A DNA stretch of 64,000 nt from Spongiibacter taiwanensis (lineage in GTDB: Bacteria; Pseudomonadota; Gammaproteobacteria; Pseudomonadales; Spongiibacteraceae), in NCBI RefSeq assembly GCF_023702635.1, contig NZ_CP098455.1, forward strand, positions 2,046,001-2,110,000, read 5' to 3'. Below the pieces are notes generated by a model. It saw nothing but the letters and a program-made list of their open reading frames with translations. It was not told where the DNA came from and did no database searches. The number at the start of each line of letters is the position of its first letter. The first letter of the stretch is position 1. The position numbers were made by a program, and so were the translations under genes. Positions 58,613 to 64,000 of the stretch are shown here, one piece after another.

Positions 58613-58875
58613 TGAAGCGCGTATTGATTTGGCTGGTCAAAGGCTATCGCTTCTTTATTAGCCCTGTGATGGCCAGTCACTGCCGTTTCTATCCCAGCTG
58701 CTCCCACTACGCACTCGAAGCACTCCAAACCCACGGCGCCCTTCGAGGCACCGCACTCACTCTATGGCGGTTGCTCCGCTGCCACCCTTTTAACAAAGGG
58801 GGCTACGACCCGGTCCCAACCTGCGGCTGCTCGTCGACAAAACTCCAACTTTCTAGGCCTTCTCAACATGATTGA
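58612..58875 (+). CDS. yidD: Membrane protein insertion efficiency factor
   Basis: 87 residues from the ATG at 58612 (TGATG with rnpA). KRVLIWLVKGYRFFISP, then CRFYPSCSHYALEAL, the family Cys motif, and LLRCHPFNKGGYDPVP. It is a small membrane-associated helper of YidC. Overlaps yidC by 8 bp. Confidence 0.96.
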   Translation: MKRVLIWLVKGYRFFISPVMASHCRFYPSCSHYALEALQTHGALRGTALTLWRLLRCHPFNKGGYDPVPTCGCSSTKLQLSRPSQHD

Positions 58876-60535
58876 TATCCAGCGCTATCTACTGATTGCC
58901 GCTATTGCTGCCCTGTCGTTTATGCTGCTGGTGGAGTGGCGCAACTTTGAGCTACCCGAGCCCACCATGGCAGCTACTTCCAAGCCGGCGACGGCGGCTG
59001 ATGCTGACAACAGCCTTGCTGACCCGGTCGACGTGCCAACGATTGACGACCAGGGACAAGTAGTCGAAGTCCAAAGCGCGACGACCGCCGACCATATCGT
59101 GGTGAACACCGATGTGTTGACGGTGAAGATTGCCCTTCAGGGTGGCGACCTGGTTTACAGCTCTCTACCCAATTACACCGCCACTCTGGAATCTGATGAC
59201 CCTTTCGTCCTGCTGAGCAACAATGACCAGCGCAGCTACACCGCCCAAAGTGGTCTGATTGGCAAGAATGCGACTGACACTGGCGCAGGCCGACCCACTT
59301 TTGTTGCCGAAGCAAACGAATTCATCTTGGCCGAGGGCCAGGACGTTCTCAATGTCGATCTGCACTTCAATTACAGCGAGTCCGTGCGTCTGGTAAAACG
59401 CTTTGTTTTCAAGCCCGGTAAGTACCTGGTCGATGTCCAATATCTGGTCGACAACCGCGGTGACACCGACTTCGAAGCGCGCTTCTTTGGTCAGCTAAAG
59501 CGGGATAATAGCCCCGACCCCAGCGTCGATGATAAAGGCGGCATGTTCTCCATGAAGCCTTTTATGGGGGTAGCTTACGCCGACAACGAAGACCTTTACC
59601 GCAAACTGACCTTCGACAAGATGCAAAGCAAGCCGCTGAAGGTCTCGGTTGATGGTGGCTGGATTGGTATGAGCCAACACTACTTCCTCAATGCCTGGGT
59701 GCCGCCCCAAGACCAATCCAATCAGCTGTCCACCGTGGTGACCAAGCAGGGCTACAACATTGCTCGCTTCACCGGAGAAAGCGTGGTGGTGCCGGCCGGC
59801 CAGCAAGGCAAAATCAGCGCTGAATTTTATACCGGCCCTAAAGATCAGTACCGCCTGGAAGGTATCGCGCCCGGCCTGGACCTCACCGTGGATTACGGCT
59901 GGTTGTGGTGGATAGCTCAGCCGCTGTTCTGGCTGCTGACCAAAATGCACGGCTTCCTGGGCAATTGGGGCTTCTCTATTATCGCCATAACGGTGTTGAT
60001 CAAGGCTGCCTTCTTCCAGCTCAATGCTAAAGCCTTCACCTCCATGGCGAATATGCGCAAAGTCCAACCAAAGCTGGTTGAAATTCGCGAGCGCTACGCC
60101 GACGACAAGCAAAAGCAGTCCCAGGCCATGATGGAGCTATATAAGAAGGAAAAAATTAATCCTGTCGGCGGCTGTTTGCCAATGCTGGTTCAGATGCCGG
60201 TGTTTATTGCGCTCTACTGGGTACTGATGGAAAGTATTGAGCTGCGTCACGCCCCCTTTATATTGTGGATCCACGACCTGTCGGCCATGGACCCTTACTT
60301 TATCCTGCCCGTTGTCATGGGCCTGTCCATGTTCATCCAGCAAAAACTGAACCCACCACCACCCGATCCGATGCAAGCGAAGATCATGCAATGGCTACCA
60401 CTGATCTTTACCTTCTTCTTCCTGTTCTTCCCAGCAGGACTGGTGTTGTACTGGGTAGTGAACAATACGCTGTCGATTATTCAGCAATACATTATCACCA
60501 AGCAGATTGAAAAGCGGGGCCTCCCCACCCGCTAA
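58868..60535 (+). CDS. yidC: Membrane protein insertase YidC
   Basis: 555 residues. An N-terminal membrane segment (4-20), a large periplasmic beta domain (about 55-340), and a C-terminal five-helix insertase core starting near [29 protein letters not shown], with the hydrophilic-groove Arg in the core helices. It inserts membrane proteins with or without SecYEG. 11 bp before mnmE. Confidence 0.97.
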   Translation: MIDIQRYLLIAAIAALSFMLLVEWRNFELPEPTMAATSKPATAADADNSLADPVDVPTIDDQGQVVEVQSATTADHIVVNTDVLTVKIALQGGDLVYSSLPNYTATLESDDPFVLLSNNDQRSYTAQSGLIGKNATDTGAGRPTFVAEANEFILAEGQDVLNVDLHFNYSESVRLVKRFVFKPGKYLVDVQYLVDNRGDTDFEARFFGQLKRDNSPDPSVDDKGGMFSMKPFMGVAYADNEDLYRKLTFDKMQSKPLKVSVDGGWIGMSQHYFLNAWVPPQDQSNQLSTVVTKQGYNIARFTGESVVVPAGQQGKISAEFYTGPKDQYRLEGIAPGLDLTVDYGWLWWIAQPLFWLLTKMHGFLGNWGFSIIAITVLIKAAFFQLNAKAFTSMANMRKVQPKLVEIRERYADDKQKQSQAMMELYKKEKINPVGGCLPMLVQMPVFIALYWVLMESIELRHAPFILWIHDLSAMDPYFILPVVMGLSMFIQQKLNPPPPDPMQAKIMQWLPLIFTFFFLFFPAGLVLYWVVNNTLSIIQQYIITKQIEKRGLPTR

Positions 60536-60546
60536 GGCCGGTAGCC

Positions 60547-61917
60547 ATGAGCACATCGGGTAGCGATACCATTGCCGCAATAGCCACACCACCTGGAAAA
60601 GGTGGTGTTGGCATTATCCGCGTCTCTGGCCCAAAGTGCGTCGCCATTGCCGAATCCCTCACAGGCCTCACTGAGCTAAGCCCCCGTTACGCCCACTTCG
60701 CCAGTTTTCGGGAAGCGGCGTCCGCCACCGGCGAAGCCCGCCTTATCGATAAAGGCCTGGCATTGTTTTTCCCTGGTCCCCACTCATTCACCGGTGAAGA
60801 CGTACTGGAGCTTCAAGGTCACGGCGGACCAATCATCATGGATATGTTGTTGCAGGCCGTGCTTGGTCAGGGTGCCAGACTCGCCCGGCCGGGGGAGTTT
60901 TCAGAGCGGGCCTTTCTCAACAACAAAATAGACCTTGCCCAGGCAGAGGCCATTGCCGACCTGATTGATAGCGCCTCGGAGCAAGCGGCTCGCCAAGCCA
61001 TGCGCTCGCTGGAAGGGGACTTTAGCCGCCATATCAACACTCTCGTGAAGGCAATTACCCAGCTGCGAATGTACGTTGAGGCAGCCATCGACTTTCCCGA
61101 AGAAGAAATCGATTTTCTCAGTGACGGCAAAGTGGGCGCCGATCTGGCCAACATCTGCCAACAGCTCAATCAGGTGTTTCGCTCTGCCAAACAGGGTAGT
61201 TTGCTCCGGGAAGGCATGACCGTGGTAATTGCCGGGCAGCCCAATGCCGGCAAATCCAGCTTGCTCAATGCCTTGGCGGGTAGAGAGTCAGCTATTGTCA
61301 CCGACATTGCCGGCACCACCCGTGATGTGTTGCGAGAGAATATTCTGATCGACGGCATGCCCCTGCATATCATTGACACCGCCGGTCTGCGCGACAGCGA
61401 AGACCCGGTAGAACAGGAGGGTATTCGCCGGGCCTGGTCTGAAATTGAAAAAGCTGATCGAATCTTGCTGGTTGTTGACAACAGCCAACCCCGACCCGCC
61501 ACCGCAATTCCCACCGAGTTTCTCGACGCCGCGGCAAAGGGCAAGCTCAGTATCCTGCTCAATAAATGTGACCTGCAACCCGCTAACGATCACCCCTTTG
61601 CACCGGGTGTGACTACCTTGACGATATCGGCAAAACAGGGGCTCGGAATCGATCAGCTTAGAGACCATCTCAAAAGCTGTATGGGATTTGAAGAAAGCGA
61701 CTCCAACTTCATCGCCCGCCGCCGACACCTCAACGCCCTGTCTACAGCCGACCAGCATTTGCAGCTGGCCAGTGAACAACTCGCGCATGCCATGGCCGGT
61801 GAGTTGGTTGCAGAGGAACTTCGTCTAGCCCAACACGCCCTCTCTGCGATCACCGGTGAATTCACCGCCGATGATTTGCTGGGCGAAATATTCTCCAGCT
61901 TCTGCATCGGCAAATAA
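60547..61917 (+). CDS. mnmE: tRNA modification GTPase MnmE
   Basis: 456 residues. The N-terminal folate-binding domain contains [22 protein letters not shown]; the G domain has [14 protein letters not shown] (G1), [11 protein letters not shown] (G2), DTAGLRD (G3) and LNKCDL (G4); the protein ends in FCIGK, the catalytic CxGK. With MnmG it modifies U34 of certain tRNAs. Last gene of the rpmH unit. Confidence 0.98.
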   Translation: MSTSGSDTIAAIATPPGKGGVGIIRVSGPKCVAIAESLTGLTELSPRYAHFASFREAASATGEARLIDKGLALFFPGPHSFTGEDVLELQGHGGPIIMDMLLQAVLGQGARLARPGEFSERAFLNNKIDLAQAEAIADLIDSASEQAARQAMRSLEGDFSRHINTLVKAITQLRMYVEAAIDFPEEEIDFLSDGKVGADLANICQQLNQVFRSAKQGSLLREGMTVVIAGQPNAGKSSLLNALAGRESAIVTDIAGTTRDVLRENILIDGMPLHIIDTAGLRDSEDPVEQEGIRRAWSEIEKADRILLVVDNSQPRPATAIPTEFLDAAAKGKLSILLNKCDLQPANDHPFAPGVTTLTISAKQGLGIDQLRDHLKSCMGFEESDSNFIARRRHLNALSTADQHLQLASEQLAHAMAGELVAEELRLAQHALSAITGEFTADDLLGEIFSSFCIGK

Positions 61918-62044
61918 GCGTCGCTCACCCACCTTTCTCGCTAACCGCCCTACCTTAGTGGAATGCCCAAATTGCTGCTAGCTGGGGCAGCTATACTAAG
62001 GCTACACTGCCTGCTGGACCAACAAGAACACATAAGGAGAGAGG

Positions 62045-64000
62045 ATGCGTCAGGGCCTTCCAATCAGCATCGCGCTACTGCTTACCGGTGTATTCTCAGC
62101 TGATCATACATTTGCCAACCTCCTCGGCGAAGAAAACCTTCCCGTGGTACTCACTCCTGCGCGCCTCAAGCAAAACCGCACTGAGGTGCCTGCCAGCGTT
62201 TCGGTAATTGACCGAGACATGATTATTGCCTCGGGCCTGCGAGAAATCCCTGAACTTTTCCGTCTGATTCCCGGCACCTCTGTCGGCGCTCGGGACGGAT
62301 GGAATCATGTCGTCAGTTACCACGGTACCAATTACCGGGATTCACGCCGCATGCAGGTGCTGATCGACGGCCGCTCGGTATACCAGGCGGGGTTAGCCAC
62401 CGTCGACTGGAGCGATATCCCCATTACTATCGAAGATATCGAACGCATTGAGGTTGTACGAGGACCATCGACGGCCGCTTACGGCGCCAATGCCTTTCTC
62501 GGCGTCATCAACATTATCACCCGTCATCCTGCCGATAGGGATCGCCTGAATATCAACGTCAAAGTTGGCGATCAAGACACGGAAGACTATCGCGTCAGTC
62601 ATGCCGGTGATTATGCAGGCGGCTTCTACGGTGTGACTGTCGCCAGTCGCAGAGACAGCGGCTTTGACCACAAAATGGACGGCAGCGAACGTCGAGATGG
62701 CAAGAATCTCGAACTGATAAACACCCGGTACGAGCGTCAGCTCTCTAGTGGTATCAGCAGCAGCTTTGCGTTTGGCTACAAACAGGGGTGGACCGAGGAT
62801 GATCGAACGGATCTGGATGTTACGCCACCCGACAACTACGTTAGAGACTACTATTTTTCCGGCAAGTTAGAATGGGAATACTCCGTCTTTCATACTCAAA
62901 GCCTGCGTCTCGACCACTCAAGCCAGGACCAGGAAACCGAGTGGACGGTTGCACTTCCACCGCAATTTATCGGCATTTTCACCAATCCAAATCCCATCGT
63001 CATGGCCGACGCAAACCAGAATATCCGCGTTAGCCGCCAGGATCTGGATTTTCAAGACACCTATATCTGGAGTAAATCCTTTCAAACGGTATCCGGTATC
63101 CACTTAAAAAAGGCCAGAGCTCAATCAGAAACCTACTACGGTGGCACGATAGACAACCACAGCTATCAGCTATTCGCCAATGCCGAACTAAAATTAAACG
63201 ACTACATCAGTGCCAACGCCGGTGGGTCATATGAATACGAGCAGTATGTCGGCAAAAATTTCTCACCCCGCTATTCACTGCATTTTCATATCAATGCCGA
63301 CCACGGCTTTCGGATGATCTATTCCGAAGCGATACGCTCACCTGATTTGTTAGAAACCTCTGCCGACTGGCAGTATACCGCCCGCAATGTCAGACCGGCA
63401 CCCGACGGCCAGACAGAAGGCACATTTGCCCTCACCGCAACAGGCAACCCCGACGTAAGACCGGAGCGAATTGAATCTCGAGAGATTGGTTATTACGGCA
63501 ATTTTCGCCAATACCACCTTCAGTGGGATGTGAAAATTTTTGATGACAAACTCGACCGGCTGATCTCAAAATCAATTGCACTCGATAGTTTCGATCCATC
63601 TAACGATACATCACTTTCGCAAAAAGGCGCTGAAACAGAAGTCGATTTTCGACCGAATCACCACTGGCTTTTCCATCTTAGCTACGCCTACATCGAAGCA
63701 GAGGCCAGCTCAAAACGCGAAGAAGAATTTACACCTCAGAGCGCAGGCAGTGTGCTGGTTTCGTATCGCTTTGACAGCGGTTTGCAGGTCTCTGCCGCCC
63801 ACTACTATGCAAGAGAAATTGGCACCGACGACAACAAGTTTTCGCGCAGCGATGTTCGCATTGCGCAGTCATTCAATATCGGCAATAGCCGATTAGAAAT
63901 CGCCTTCACAGCCCAGTATCGTCAGGACAACGACAGTGAACTGCTGGCCGACAATCGTTATCACGATGACTTTCGTCAATGGATTAGTGTGAATCTGCAC
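62045..64000 (+). CDS. TonB-dependent outer membrane receptor (3' partial)
   Basis: The frame is open from the ATG at 62045 (AAGGAGAGAGG upstream) to the window end, 652 codons without a stop. A signal peptide is followed by a plug domain: VPASVSVIDRDMIIASGLREIPELFRLIPGTSVG, VLIDGRSVYQAG, IEDIERIEVVRGPSTAAYGANAFLGVINIITR. Beta-strand-rich barrel sequence follows. The sequence SVYQAGLATVDWSDIPI resembles CirA/FepA-like receptors and bacterial TonB receptors of unknown ligand. Substrate not predictable. No Zur or obvious Fur box is seen in the 127 bases upstream. Confidence 0.93.
   Translation, partial: MRQGLPISIALLLTGVFSADHTFANLLGEENLPVVLTPARLKQNRTEVPASVSVIDRDMIIASGLREIPELFRLIPGTSVGARDGWNHVVSYHGTNYRDSRRMQVLIDGRSVYQAGLATVDWSDIPITIEDIERIEVVRGPSTAAYGANAFLGVINIITRHPADRDRLNINVKVGDQDTEDYRVSHAGDYAGGFYGVTVASRRDSGFDHKMDGSERRDGKNLELINTRYERQLSSGISSSFAFGYKQGWTEDDRTDLDVTPPDNYVRDYYFSGKLEWEYSVFHTQSLRLDHSSQDQETEWTVALPPQFIGIFTNPNPIVMADANQNIRVSRQDLDFQDTYIWSKSFQTVSGIHLKKARAQSETYYGGTIDNHSYQLFANAELKLNDYISANAGGSYEYEQYVGKNFSPRYSLHFHINADHGFRMIYSEAIRSPDLLETSADWQYTARNVRPAPDGQTEGTFALTATGNPDVRPERIESREIGYYGNFRQYHLQWDVKIFDDKLDRLISKSIALDSFDPSNDTSLSQKGAETEVDFRPNHHWLFHLSYAYIEAEASSKREEEFTPQSAGSVLVSYRFDSGLQVSAAHYYAREIGTDDNKFSRSDVRIAQSFNIGNSRLEIAFTAQYRQDNDSELLADNRYHDDFRQWISVNLH

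Overview
The window is chromosomal DNA from a Gram-negative gammaproteobacterium. It spans the replication origin and its conserved flanks. The order rpmH-rnpA-yidD-yidC-mnmE on one side of the origin, dnaA-dnaN-recF-gyrB and then plsC-glyS-glyQ on the other, and the run trkA-rsmB-fmt-def-LysM protein-dprA-tsaC-hemF-aroE resemble the origin region of Pseudomonas and its marine relatives (Cellvibrionales/Spongiibacteraceae-like). The genus cannot be fixed from sequence alone. Most genes are moderately GC-rich; the first 2.1 kb is clearly more AT-rich. No tRNA, rRNA, CRISPR array or insertion sequence was seen.

Layout. 1-2148: an AT-rich pair, the 3' part of a dGTPase-like HD hydrolase overlapping a nucleotidyltransferase-fold protein, convergent with polA. 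4926-5453: an operator-rich spacer and a small secreted protein. 5480-8475: a zinc-uptake locus, znuA divergent from zur-znuC-znuB, with a 21-bp Zur-box-like palindrome between them. 8508-17294: aa3/caa3-type cytochrome c oxidase in two minus-strand units, one with subunits II, I, Cox11 and III, the other with SURF1, a CxxxC Sco-like protein, heme A synthase, heme O synthase and Sco1. A small twin-TM gene sits between them on the plus strand. 17766-20170: a MATE exporter and two paralogous small secreted two-Cys proteins. 20167-22669: LysR regulator, azoreductase and pirin. 22872-28618: accessory genes (two CBS proteins, an esterase, a ZIP-like membrane protein, a GNAT, a lipoprotein, a saccharopine-dehydrogenase-like reductase, an LHPP-like HAD phosphatase and a SpoIIAA-like protein). 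28736-31789: YheV-like protein, prlC and a gamma carbonic anhydrase. 31793-37452: a minus-strand run yrbG-aroE-hemF-tsaC-dprA-LysM protein. 37674-45912: def-fmt-rsmB-trkA-trkH, a methyltransferase and a GGDEF/EAL protein. 45939-50736: djlA-like gene, glyQS, plsC. 50857-57546: gyrB, recF, dnaN, dnaA on the minus strand. 57547-58053: oriC. 58054-61917: rpmH-rnpA-yidD-yidC-mnmE. 62045 to the window end: a truncated TonB-dependent receptor.

How it works together. The core is replication initiation (oriC, dnaA, dnaN, recF, gyrB, and two parS-like sites inside recF), translation and membrane-insertion genes, and potassium uptake. The accessory parts are zinc homeostasis, terminal respiration with its copper and heme assembly factors, and a quinone/azo redox module. 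The most likely undescribed system is the dGTPase plus nucleotidyltransferase pair at the left edge: two nucleotide-handling enzymes, translationally coupled, of foreign composition. Other candidates are the small secreted two-Cys family and the operator-rich leader at 5108-5186.
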